This document shows, one piece after another, positions 10,903 to 21,619 of a DNA stretch of 64,000 bases (positions are counted from its first letter, which is position 1; every line of letters begins with the position of its first letter). The position numbers and the translations under genes were made by a program. This DNA is from Garcia nutans (lineage: Eukaryota; Streptophyta; Magnoliopsida; Malpighiales; Euphorbiaceae), in the NCBI GenBank assembly GCA_947685225.1, contig CANTUV010000024.1:16696001-16760000 (forward strand). Reading direction: 5' to 3'. The notes below the pieces were generated by a model, which was not told the origin of the DNA, did not search any database, and saw only the letters and a list, made by a program, of their open reading frames with translations.

Positions 10903-13330
10903 ATGAAGCATCTTTGACTCCTACTCAATAAAACTTCCCTTGGCTTATTTGGTTTTTGTTTCATTTTCTTTCTTTGGTGTTTTCTGGAACAATTATGTTT
11001 TTTAAATTAAGATTGCTTGAATAAATTACATTCATAAATTTTTTTTATATTGGTCTTTGTTCATTTTGGTGCTCAACCAATGACAAGTCTAGCTTGGTGT
11101 TCATAAATTATTGTATCTATGCATCATGATCCAAATGAATTTACTATGTGAGGGAGTTGTTCTATAGTATTGAGTTGTGTATGCTTACTTAGAGAGGGCT
11201 CCTACATAATTACCTTTGTCTAGCTCCTAGTAAATCTTATAACATGCTTTGATGAACTTTCGAGGCAAAATTGAACTCTGCTTATTTAAGGGAGAGATGA
11301 TCTAGGCATTATTTGGTATGCCAACAACTAGTATCCACCTATTAATATCAATCCCTAGGTTAACCCTTTGAGCCTTCATAATATTTTAGCTTGCTTTTCA
11401 TTAGCTTATAAACCCAATAACCTACCCTGAGGTGTTATGATACTTATGGCAAGTCTGATGATCACTAAGGAACAAAGGGAAAATAAGATAAAAGAAAAAT
11501 GTGTATTATCAAGATCATAAGGATAGTTGATGTTTATCTGAACTTGACCTAATATCTCAAACCTATAACATCAGGGTAACGAAGGGTTCATTCTCATTGA
11601 AGAAAACTCATCCTACTCCATTCATCCATTGTCAAAAGCATAAAATGGTACAATTCTCTTAGAGTTAGGACCCAAAAGAAAAAGAAAAGAGAAAAAAGAA
11701 AAAGAGAAGAAGAAGAAGAAGAAGAAGAAGAAGAAGAAGAAGAAAAGGAAAAGAAAATAAAACCCAAAAAGTTGTTCAGAAAGCCAACAAAGTTCTTTTT
11801 TACCTAAAGCAGTAAAAGACTTCCACTTAATTTACGAGGATATATTGACTTGAATTGGTCCAATTCAGCCAAAGATTCAAATAAAATCAGAGAATTAGGG
11901 GAAAAATCATCTTTCATTTCATCCAACTTAGCTCCAGGTCAGCAATATTGAAAGTCTTAGACTTGATAATCCAAAAGGGAAAAGGATGGAAAGAAAGAGG
12001 AAGAAAAGGTTGGTCTAAAGATCAAGATAGTACTGATTGGTCATATTTCTATCAAGAATATGGAAGGACATTCAAACTTTGCATTTTTATAAAGTCAGAA
12101 AGAAATGATGCCCAGAAAGTGAAAATGGTACATCTAACAGTATACACTTCCAACAAAAAGTTTATAGTGTGAAGGTTTGTTGACAGTGTCACATCAGCTT
12201 CAGTGTAAAAATAGCCTTCACTTAACCAATGTCCCTTATAGACCCCATTTTAAGCCTGTTGAAGACTAGTTGATCTCTCGTGGTAGGTAGAGTCTATTAG
12301 TGGAGATTGTTTGAATAAGTATGCATATGAGATAGATAATATTTAAACTCAATGAGACCTTTGGCCATGTAATGTGTATGTGCCTATTTGAACTGTAATA
12401 GTTCTTGCCCAAATGGAAATGATTTTTGATTTTAGTATGGTAACTAAGGTTGTCATGTTATAGATATGTTGATTTGGGAAAGTCTAGTCCTAAGGTAAAT
12501 TGATACTTATTTGACAAAGTCAACATTTGATTTTTAAAATAAAAAAAAACATTATTTTCTTGTTACATAAGCCTTCGAACTTATGGAAGTATGTTGCACT
12601 GTCAAACCTCAAAGGATGCATTGGGCAAAAGTAGGCTAATGAAAGGATAACTTGTAAGGTCTTGAAGAAGTTACCAACCAATGCGATGAATTATGGGCTG
12701 AAACGGGCATCTCTTATATTCCTAACTACCCTGCTGGGGCCCTCACTACTTATGATTTCTACTGCAAGACCTAAATAAGTGCTTTGGCTTATCACCTTGG
12801 TCTGTGAGTCAATGGAACCACTGTAAGTATCATCCATGCATATTATGCATACATAAGCAAATTACATTGGATTTTTTTCTTGTGTTACCTATTCTTTGTC
12901 AAAGTAAACAATAATACTCCATGAAACAAAAATGAAGCAGATATGGAATCAGGAGGCATGGAAGGCCCATTGCTCGAGAAAGATCCAGTCACTTTGCAAA
13001 ATTGGAGATGCATGCTTGTGCAAGGAATCAGACAAAATGCAAACATCAATCAAAGCCTATATGGAAAAAGAAATCAGTGGTTTGAGCCTACACATGGGGC
13101 AAAACTTCTCCTTTTCAATCTTTGATTTTATGCATCTATAAAAAATTTTTAGACTTTCAATATTTTTCCACACAGAAGGCAAAGAGAGGATATGATGACT
13201 AGCTAAAAAATAGCTAAACTTTTTATAAAAGGAAGAACAAAAAAAATATATAACAAGATGAAAGTAAGAACCCCAAAAGAATGAAGATGCAAAAGCTAAA
13301 AAATCAATCTAGCTAGAAGAGCTAAAGTCA
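10903..13330 (+). other. Non-coding 3' tail of B's internal region
   Basis: No pol motif in any frame. Blocks recur in the same order in F and C: GGTGCTCAACC near 11070, a polypurine stretch at about 11685-11760 with (GAA)n, TTGTTCAGAAAGCC at 11772, and GAGATAGATAATATTTAAA near 12330. The block near 12960 (GCCCATTGCTCGAGAAAG) also matches. Shared order over 2.4 kb makes this a defined part of the family rather than random decay. Confidence 0.65.
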
Positions 13331-13339
13331 ATGCAAGAC

Positions 13340-13960
13340 AAATGTCCATGGATAAAGATCCATTTTGAAGGGTGAAGACCCAATATCCAGAGGATGAAGA
13401 TCCATTATAAAGGGTGAAGACCCAATATTTGAAGATTCATTGTGAAAGAAGAAGACGCGAAGTTGATGGCTAGAAGAAAGCCAAAATTCCCAGATGACAG
13501 AAGGTCAGTATCCATTAAATAATGGAATAATTAGCTAGAAGAAAGACAAAATTCTCAAAAGATAGAAGCTAGAAGAACTGAAGTCGATGGCTATAAGAAA
13601 ACCAGATTTCTCAAATAACCAAAGGATAGTCAAGCAAGAAGAGTTGATGTCCATTACGGTTTGAGAACCCAAATCAAGTCTTGGGTCGAGAATCCAAATT
13701 TAGTCTCGAATTGAGAATCCAAATTTATTCTCGGGTCGAAAACCCAAATTCATTCTCGGGTCAAGAACCTAAATCTATGTCTAGATTTGAGTATACAAAT
13801 CTAGTCTCAAGTCGAGAACCCAAATCTAGCCTTGGGTTGAGAACACAAATCTAGTATTGGGTTGAGAACCCAAAATCCAATCTAGGTTCAAGAACCCAAA
13901 TCCAATTTTGGGTCGAGAACCCAAATTGAATCTCGGTCAAAAACCTACCCTCATCCAAGG
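13340..13960 (+). repeat. Two tandem hairpin arrays in B's 3' region
   Basis: At 13340-13450 units combine ATGGATAAAGATCCAT-like and GGGTGAAGACCC-like inverted repeats, as in F. At 13660-13950 a ~28-bp unit carries GGGTCGAGAACCC or GGGTTGAGAACCC, hairpins of the kind found in A. B therefore holds both array types, in the same place upstream of the PPT. Confidence 0.78.
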
Positions 13961-14016
13961 TCAGCTTAAAGTCATATTGCTTTTCACTCTCTTCTACTGA
14001 AGTCTCAGATCGTTCA

Positions 14017-14031
14017 AGTAGGGGGCAAAAC
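14017..14031 (+). promoter_or_regulatory. Polypurine tract of element B
   Basis: AAGTAGGGGGCAAAAC directly precedes the TG of the 3' LTR, as in A and F. Confidence 0.78.
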
Positions 14032-14232
14032 TGTGGACTCTTAATTTTTGCACGGAATAAATTTAGTCCCAATTAAAAAGGGTCCAGTATAATTTTAGAA
14101 GCTTAAACCTAGTCCGATATATTCTTAAAAGCTTAAATAGCTTGAATTAAGCATAGTTTAATTTTAAAAGCACAAAAAAAAGATGAACCGACTTGATCTG
14201 ATGGAAACTAGCTTGGTTCGACCCAAAAGCTA

Positions 14233-14309
14233 CCAATTCGACATGGGCCAAAGCTCATGTCAAATTGGCACTTTCCAATTCGACATGAGCCTTGTTCATG
14301 TCGAATTGG
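14233..14309 (+). other. Paired inverted repeats in the U3 of B
   Basis: 14275-14309 has perfect 14-bp arms CCAATTCGACATGA and TCATGTCGAATTGG around a 7-base loop. 14233-14268 is a second, imperfect copy with CCAATTCGACATG. C carries diverged forms at 37407-37490. They lie just upstream of the TATA box, so they may be protein-binding palindromes or a cruciform. Confidence 0.82.
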
Positions 14310-14420
14310 CAAGGCCTTCGGCCCCAATTTCAACCAAATATAATTTTAATCGGATTAGGATTGGCTTGGGCATTCCCAAAACCATGTTGGACTTTTTAAA
14401 CTGGTGCCCTAATAATTGGC

Positions 14421-14428
14421 TATATAAA
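14421..14428 (+). promoter_or_regulatory. LTR TATA box, element B
   Basis: TATATAAA after the inverted repeats, at the place of the TATA box in A and F. Likely core promoter. Confidence 0.55.
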
Positions 14429-15267
14429 GACAATTAACAAGCAGAAGAAAGGAGCAACGATTATGAAGAGAGATGAGCAGTAATTAAAAAAACACAGAGA
14501 ACACTATCAATGATGACAATTAAAACACACCAACCATAGAGGCAATAGCTATTGTCTCAGACTTGCATAGCTCAACCAAACCTAAAGTGGATTCAGGCAG
14601 TAAGCTTAGTTCATCTCCTTCAGCTTGGTAGAGCCAACAAATAGAGGCTTGATTTCTCATTTAAAATTTATTGTAGCCACTTGTGCTATTATTTCATTCA
14701 ATATTTTGTAATTGTTTAAAGTTTACAATAGCAATCCTTATTTCCTAAAAAAACCACATTATCGTGCATTAGTTATATTTATCCAGTAGCAATTAATCTA
14801 GTAACCTATTAGAATCAACATCCAGTGGTCATCAATTTATAAACACAATCATAATATCTAAAATTTAAGTATTAAACCCTACTTGTATGTTTTTAAAACC
14901 CAAAACCCTAATTTGTTCATCTAAAACCCTACTTGCATATTTTTAAAAAACAAAAACCCTAAATTCACCTTAAAACCCTAGTCTTCCATCGAAAACCCTA
15001 ATTTCACCATAAAACCCTAGTTTTCCATCCAAAATCCTAATTTTGTATTCAAAATCCTAAAACCATGTTTAAAACCCTATAAGCCCTAATTTAATATGTA
15101 AACCCTAATTTTATGTATTTAATACTTTATTTAAGATTAAAATGTAGATTTTTTTATTTGATTCGTTATTATGTGCTTTGATGAATGATTTATTATTTTT
15201 TTGCCTGTGATGAATGTTTGAACAGTTCAATAATATTTAGTTAATTATTCAAAACTTAATGAAGTAA

Positions 15268-15446
15268 GAGGTATGTTTCCACTTCGTGGGTACCTCATTT
15301 GTTAATATCAATATAATTCAATTTATTTTAAGTTTTGGGATCAATGTAAAGGACATGTTTCCACCAAGTGGTGGGTGTCCTATTTCATTTAGTTTTAGAC
15401 ATTGGACACTATTGTAAGGGCATGTTTCCATCTTGTGTGGATGCCC
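15268..15446 (+). other. Three-hairpin module, B 3' LTR
   Basis: Module 1 (15268-15296): GAGGUA/UACCUC with inner CCAC/GUGG. Module 2 (15350-15381): AGGACA/UGUCCU with inner CCACC/GGUGG and AAGU loop. Module 3 (15418-15446): GGGCA/UGCCC with inner CCAU/GUGG. The middle module has CCACC here and CUACC in A and F; both pair with GGUGG. Confidence 0.75.
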
Positions 15447-15929
15447 ATTTTTATTTATTTGTTTGTTTGGACCTTTTTTAATTTTAATACAATGAATGTT
15501 TATTTATCTTAAATTGCATGTAGTATGGATGATATTTTAATAAGTTAAGAATTTAATAATATTTAGACCTGTAAAGGAGGCCGATTCGAATGAACTGGGC
15601 GCTCTGGGGGTGCTGGGTCATTCTCACCTTCCCCATGCGTACCCAACTTTTCGAACCCAATAAGGGGGTTGGGAATTCCTTAAGAATCCATCCATCCACC
15701 CCTTTCTATTTTCTAGGCCCATCCGGGTGGCGACTCCATTTTTTTGGGTTTAGGCTCATGTTCTCTAAGTCCCTGAGCCAAACAATGCCAAAGTCTCAAG
15801 AACCATTCCACCGGGAGTGGGGGCAAAAATCTCCACTCACACTTTCTCATTGCCTTTTGAATTTAAATTAAATTGTTTTATTATTTATTGCACTTTTAGC
15901 AATACACTCAATTGAAATTATGAGGTAGT

Positions 15930-16790
15930 CATTCCAACCTGAGGAAAATTAATCTTCCCAAGGATGTAAGGGAATTACTACTGCCTTCTGGTTTCATGGA
16001 CCTCTTGTCTCTCAACTGCACTAGTCCAGCCAAGCATGACCTACTGTGGGCATTAGTTGTGAACCTCAACCACTAATTCCTTCCACTTCTCTTGTGCTAA
16101 ACTGACTATGACACCTCAAGATTTATATTTGTTGACCGGCATCTCATTCTACAGATGTCCTTTGAAATTTTATCCAAACTAGAAAAACTTGCCTGAAGAG
16201 CATATTGTGGACTTGCTTGATGCAATCCTACCTATTCCTGATTTGGGTAATCTCATAGTTACATAGACCTGGTTAAGAGGGCACATCAATTTCTTTTTAA
16301 CTAGAGATGATGATCTTGGAGACCATTCTCTGTACATTGTGTGCAATATAGTTCTACTACTGCTAGTGTGCACCTTTTGGCATACCCACCATGATACCAT
16401 TGAACTTTCTATTTTGGTGAGATTGGGAGATCCAACCTGCCTTCACAAATACAATTGGGGTAGTGCTATACTATCCACTGTGTATAAAGAGATGGGTCGA
16501 CTATCCCAAGGGCAGATCCAATATATTAATGAAACCCTCATTTTTCTGGGAGGTTTGTATTCTTCACCCTTTCTTTGTTTTTAATCTTCATTAAATTTTA
16601 TAGCTATGGCCTTATGAGCATATACCTGATTTAGTGCCTAATCTAGGAAGTCCCCAATTAGACATCTTTCCCGTGGGTTGTCGTTGGTCACTCAACAACA
16701 GGATTTGACCATGCAACCTAGATTTTTGTGGTTTGCAAGCCATTTTCAACAATTTGATGATGAATTATGTAAGAGAATGCTTTATATATA
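15930..16790 (+). pseudogene. PMD-like retroelement gene remnant
   Basis: 16339-16584 encodes a readable segment with LHKYNWGSAILSTVYKEMGR, resembling the C-terminal half of the plant mobile domain (typical form: a YSWGSAALAWLYREL-like core). It continues after a likely intron near 16555-16600 with LWPYEHIPDL (typical LWAWEHI). Stops occur upstream (16090-16270). It is not close to the PMD ORF in A. It lies on the plus strand in the DNA that received element B. A host PMD pseudogene is possible, but the neighbouring DUF7745-like remnant favours a retroelement. Confidence 0.55.
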
Positions 16791-18004
16791 TATCATATTG
16801 CTTTCTACAGGTGAAATGGTGTCCTTATGATGGGAGGTACATCCCCTCCAATTCTAACTTTCTAGAGTAGGCTTCATTTGATTCTAGTTGTCAAGTAGTT
16901 TTCCACTCACTAAGGACCCAACAATACTATTTTGGTAAGTGTTGCATTCATCAGACATCCCAAAGAAGAGTGGTTCCCTGTGCTCCACCTACAGACATGA
17001 AACTAGAGAGAAATGACTCTGCTCACCCTCACTATTATACCGGTCTTCTCACTAATAACTTCACCTTCCTAAGTTGGACTATGAAGACTTTTATAGGTCT
17101 TTCTTGATTCCTTTTATTGAGATTGATTTAAGCAACCAGTACCATCATGCTTTCCCATCTTCCAAGCCTTCTCAACCTGAGACTAGTGTGGCTAGGGCTG
17201 GTCAAGGCACTTCCTATCCAAGAAGGGTCGGGGTCTCAAAGTTTTGATTCCAAGTTTTCCACTCCCCTGTTAGGCAGTCCTTTTATTGGATCACAGTCCA
17301 TGTGCCTCTCGAGGTCATTCCCCCACATTACTAGTTAGGGAATGACATCTCGTATGTTATTAATGATGACAGGGTTAAAGCCAGGGCTCTTGTGTCTCCA
17401 ATCCTTGTTACCCCATTGCTAAAAAATCATCATGTGGTAGATCTTTTGATTCTTTTGCTTTTTATGGCTTTTGCATTCTCGACTTTCACCCATCTCCAGT
17501 TGCATTTTTCAATGGCCTCAAGAAGGGATTGATCATGCATACACTATGGCATGTCATACGGTGCTTATCTGTCAACCACTCTAATTAATCTATCTATGGA
17601 ATCTTCTCATCTCCATATTTTCCTTTTTATTGAGGATTTATCTTCTATTCTTAACAATGCACTATGATGCATGTAATGTTATGGATGATTATACTAGGAT
17701 AATTTATAATTTAAATGTTCTGAACTTTATTAATATTATATCTTCCTCTCTTCTTCTTTTTTTTGTTGTGGTCGTATGCTAGGTGGCACATATGCAGAGC
17801 TTGAGGATGTCGTGCCTCATACTATGAGTCCACAGTGCAAGGGGATGTCGCGTGCCATACGATGGTCCGCGGGTCACTAAGATGATCCACCAAACACGTG
17901 GTCAGGGCTTGATGCTTACATATAGGGTTTCTATTCCTATTTCTTTATTAACTTTTCACAGTATTCTTAGACATTTTCTATAAATTATGATAGACTATAC
18001 AACC
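16791..18004 (+). other. Degraded DNA between two retroelement gene remnants
   Basis: The plus-strand reading has several stops, and no family is recognised with confidence. Parts may be the C-terminal tail of the PMD-like gene (16820-17400). 17640-17800 is AT-rich and intron-like. Confidence 0.4.
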
Positions 18005-18178
18005 ATGGAGTCCTTTTTTAGTCATTCTCTACATCTGTGGACCACCCATTTGACAAAGTGGAAAAAATTAATCTTGGCAGATATGGTATTACGCTAGCCA
18101 CAGCATTGAAAGGCTTGTCTGAAATTTTAGGACCCTATGTATCATGTATTTATATTTAGGGTAGTGATGGAGGAGATG

Positions 18179-19222
18179 TGTAATATCCCAAAATTTTGAA
18201 AATATTAATTTTTGAAAATTAAATAAATGATTTAAAGTATATATATATAATTAAGTGAAAAAGGAAAATGTGTATATGATATATATGTAGATATACACAA
18301 TATATATAAGTCAACATTTTAATATGGTCAAATATCATTTTAGTTATTAAGATATTAATTAAATGGTTAGAGGAAGATGACATAGTATATATTAATTAAG
18401 TAATATATTTTACTTGGTGGAGAGTGAAAGAGGAATAATTGTGTGGTTAAAAGGGATTAGTTGGTAGTGGAGTTGGTGATCATTATCTTCTTTTTTTTCT
18501 CCATTGAAGCCGGCCACCTTCATCAAAGGAAGAGAGGAATTTTACTTCTTGCTAACTCAAGTAATTAAAGGATTTCAAGTGTTCAAGTTGGAGTTTTAAG
18601 GATTTTCTTCATATTTGGTAAGTTTCCAACTTGTTTCTTTGATTTCCATTGGAAGTTGTATTTGTGTGAATTGGATGTTTGGTGTAGTATATGTTAAAGG
18701 TTGATATTGGTATGTTTGAAGTTCTTTTGACTAGTTAACTATGAAATTTAGGGTGGATTGAAGAAAATGTTAAGTTTGGTGAAGAAAATAAGAGTTTTGG
18801 ATTATGTATCTTTTGAGTTTTGAAGTCATGTTTGTAGTTGTGTATTTTTGCTTTTAATTGAGTTATTTTGATGTTTACACAAGTATTATGTGGTATAATG
18901 ATGTATTTTATTGAGTTTGTATGGAGTTAAAAAGGTTAATGAAAGATAATAGTTGGATGTGACAATTATGTGAGGATATCAGGATTTTGGCCTGACACTC
19001 CCGATGACACGGCCATGCCTTTGGGCATGTCGATGGTTCTATTTTCAGTGTTGTTGACATATGCAGTGACACGCCCATGTCATTGAGCGTGTCACAACTT
19101 TTGTGATGTTGAAGTATTGACATGTTGCTAAGCATGTCATATCTATTGTGTTGACACGTGTGGTGACACGCCCATGTCACTGAGCATGTCATAGCTACTG
19201 TGTAATATTTTGGGATATTACA
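18179..19222. mobile_element. Solo LTR, 1044 bp, with TSD AGATG
   Basis: Flanked by AGATG at 18174-18178 and 19223-19227. Ends TGTAATATCCCAAAAT and ATTTTGGGATATTACA are perfect inverted repeats, unusually long for an LTR. It has no coding sequence. It contains GGCCGGCCAC-like sequence near 18510 and GACACGCC hairpins near its right end. It is probably the LTR of a Tekay/Del-like family distinct from the 2.7-kb solo LTR. Confidence 0.88.
18990..19195. repeat. Repeated GACACGCC...GCGTGTC inverted repeats
   Basis: 19066-19095 has perfect 9-bp arms GTGACACGC/GCGTGTCAC. Weaker versions lie at 18998-19030 and 19150-19190, about 60-75 bp apart. Similar motifs occur in the LTRs of the Tekay-type element (40821-40844 and 58427-58690). 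Confidence 0.75.
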
Positions 19223-21619
19223 AGATGTGTCATACTTTTGAGGAGTTTAGTGTTATCTTAGGTTGTAACACTAAATCCTAACTGATAATTCTTGAATGTT
19301 GTACTAGTTATTTTCATGCCATTCAGAACTTATTCAACTTGAGTGATGTTAAGGCTTTGCCCATGGTGAGAGAAGATAAAGTGAATTTATATGCACTTAT
19401 TGCTGAATTTTTGAAGGATACTGAGGACAAAGTGATTAAAATTATTCCCAAGGACTTTGGTATTTTGCCTGACTAGTGGTTTTCTATACAGGGGAGAGCT
19501 AGGTTAGGGCCTGGTTGACTTGGTTTCACTAATTCTACAGATGGAGGATTCCCATTCTATTGCTGCTCTTTTGCTGGCTGAGACCATTATCAGTCTTGAC
19601 GAGGCTTATAGGGTCCAGAGAGATTGGTTTGTGACTCCTATCATTCTTCATGTTCATTTTTCTTAACAACACTACTGCTTATAGGCTTGGTTGAGGGATC
19701 ATCTTCGTATTATAGCCATCCCATCTAGACTTCCTAATTTTCCTTTTGCTTATCATGGTAGGCATATCCTTATTTTCCATGATTCAGAGAGGGAATGGGC
19801 CTCTTGGTTGTTAGAGCTTGGCCGAAACATGGTATTGTGGTACTACCCTTTGTATTATATCCTTTCTTTCATGACCATGAGCTTTGGTTATAGGGTTGTC
19901 TACTTGTTGGGATTATCCATGCTAAATTCTACCCAGGGACCTAGATTCTCACACAAATAGGTCATTCTCAAGGAGTACCTCCTGATGATATGACTCATAC
20001 TCCTGCCGTCATCACTTTTGTATGTTGTGCAGCCATCTGGACTGACAGACACTATTGATGGATATAGGGCTTGGTTTATTACCATGGTTTGGCCTAGAAA
20101 GAAAGTTCAACAACTAGTTTTGATTAATGAGCTAGAGTCAAAGATGACTAACAAGTCTATCTAGATTTTAGGACTTTTGGTAGATTGTATTAACTTGGTC
20201 TTGGATATTGGATAGGAATTTTATGGGATGGATTATGGCAAGATCCTTATGAGCATTATGGAATAAAACAACTCCTAATTTCTCGTCTTATTTTATTATT
20301 ATTATTATTATTTTGCATAGGATGTATGTTGTATTAACAATGTGACTTACTTTCTACCTTTTCTCACAAATCACAATAGTATCCATATTGGACAACTCAC
20401 CACACATATCACATATATCATATACACACAATCTCATAATTATACTCAATTCTTCATTTACACACAATCTATACAAATTAACATTTATCACATTTTATAT
20501 AATATTATCATTTCTCATTCTTATGACATTATTTAGTTCATTTTCCCAATTCTCCCATCCTATGAAACCTATTATACAAATCATCCTATTTTTTTATTTT
20601 TTTTTTCACATTTCACATAATTCTTAGTCACATTTCCAATGTGATATCTTTCTCACATTTTCTATGCATTTAACATACTTTTCATATCCATTTTTATAAT
20701 TTCCAATTAAATTACCGAATGTAGTTCATTTCACCTTTTTAAACTATTTTTCATTATTTCATAACCAATTTTTACATTATCAACCACATTACACATTACA
20801 TGATCCTTTCATAAGCAAAATTATTCATTTAAAATCACTCTCATGCCCAATATACATTAAACTATCAATATCTAAACAATTCTCATCAAAATTACATTAA
20901 AACCCTAAATTCACCAATTTACTACTTTACTTAAACCTTATTATACTAATCTCATTTTTCGCACTTAACATTAAAAACATTACTTATATATTAATATATC
21001 ATCAAAGCAATTCACTTTCACAATTATGAAAGCCTCCCTCAAAAATCCAAATTTCACATAAAGCCACCATTAACATCAGCTTTAACAACACTTAACCATA
21101 TCACATTTCTAACCTTAAAATCACAATATTTGCATTAAAATAGTACTAATATATCTCATTATATTAACCAACATCATCCATATTTAAAAACCTTAACTTT
21201 ACATAACCAAACCCTAAATTCAAACTTTAACCAAACTTGCCCATAATAGAATTCTAGCCATAGAATCATTACATAAATATTGAAATAACAATAATTTCAT
21301 GCATCCCAACAATTTTAAACCATCCAAGCCAAAATCCTAAGTCAAGAATCATCTTCCCATAACCTTAAGTTTTAATAACTTGTCCATATCAACCAACTAA
21401 CCAACATTTCATCATATTCTCTTCATTTTTACATATATTCTACCTATTTTAATAATTAAACACCACTTTCTTTCTATAGTAATCCATACATAATCACCAA
21501 AGGAAAGAAATCAAAGCTTTAAAGACTATGTACTTACTTGAATCTTCATTTTTCTTTGAAAATCCACTTGAAATCCCTTATAAAATCTTATTTATGGAAG
21601 AAATCATATCTCCTCGCCC

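Larger units (their letters stand above)
7394..15841 (+). mobile_element. Element B: gag-only Tat/Ogre-like retrotransposon
   Basis: The right part of the 5' LTR (7394-8288), PBS, leader, broken gag, non-coding tail, tandem arrays, PPT and complete 3' LTR (14032-15841) follow in order. The left part of the 5' LTR lies beyond element A, outside the window. No protease, reverse transcriptase, RNase H or integrase motif is visible in 10903-14031, so it is non-autonomous, like the TR-GAG class described in plants. It inserted in an older PMD/DUF7745-like locus; the base after the 3' LTR is 15842 (CTTTC expected as TSD). Confidence 0.82.
14032..15841 (+). repeat. 3' LTR of element B
   Basis: 1810 bp, TGTGGACTC to CTCACA. 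U3 holds two large inverted repeats (14233-14309) and a TATATAAA box (14421-14428). Telomere-like AAACCCTAA motifs lie at 14875-15110, the three-hairpin module at 15268-15446 and a PBS-like TGGCGACTC near 15729. Its U3 matches C rather than A/F, giving two U3 subtypes with a common downstream half. Confidence 0.86.
18005..20270 (+). pseudogene. DUF7745-like retroelement gene, split by a solo LTR
   Basis: The frame from 18005 reads through FRVVMEEM at 18178; after skipping the solo LTR and one TSD copy it continues CHTFEEFSVILGC from 19228. The TFEEFSVILG block followed by KDFGILPD resembles the plant family annotated as DUF7745, found mainly in retroelement-like proteins of unknown function. 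Later pieces (REWASWLLEL near 19790, FYPGT near 19930) fit the same family but change frame. Stops are frequent. The strand and order match the PMD-like remnant upstream, so both may come from one old element. Confidence 0.5.

Noticed and set aside
10716..10964. Minus-strand ORFs opposite the gag C-terminus (also 33525-33821 on the plus strand)
   Set aside because: Shadow of the Ser/Glu-rich gag end; the gag strand matches across B, C and F.
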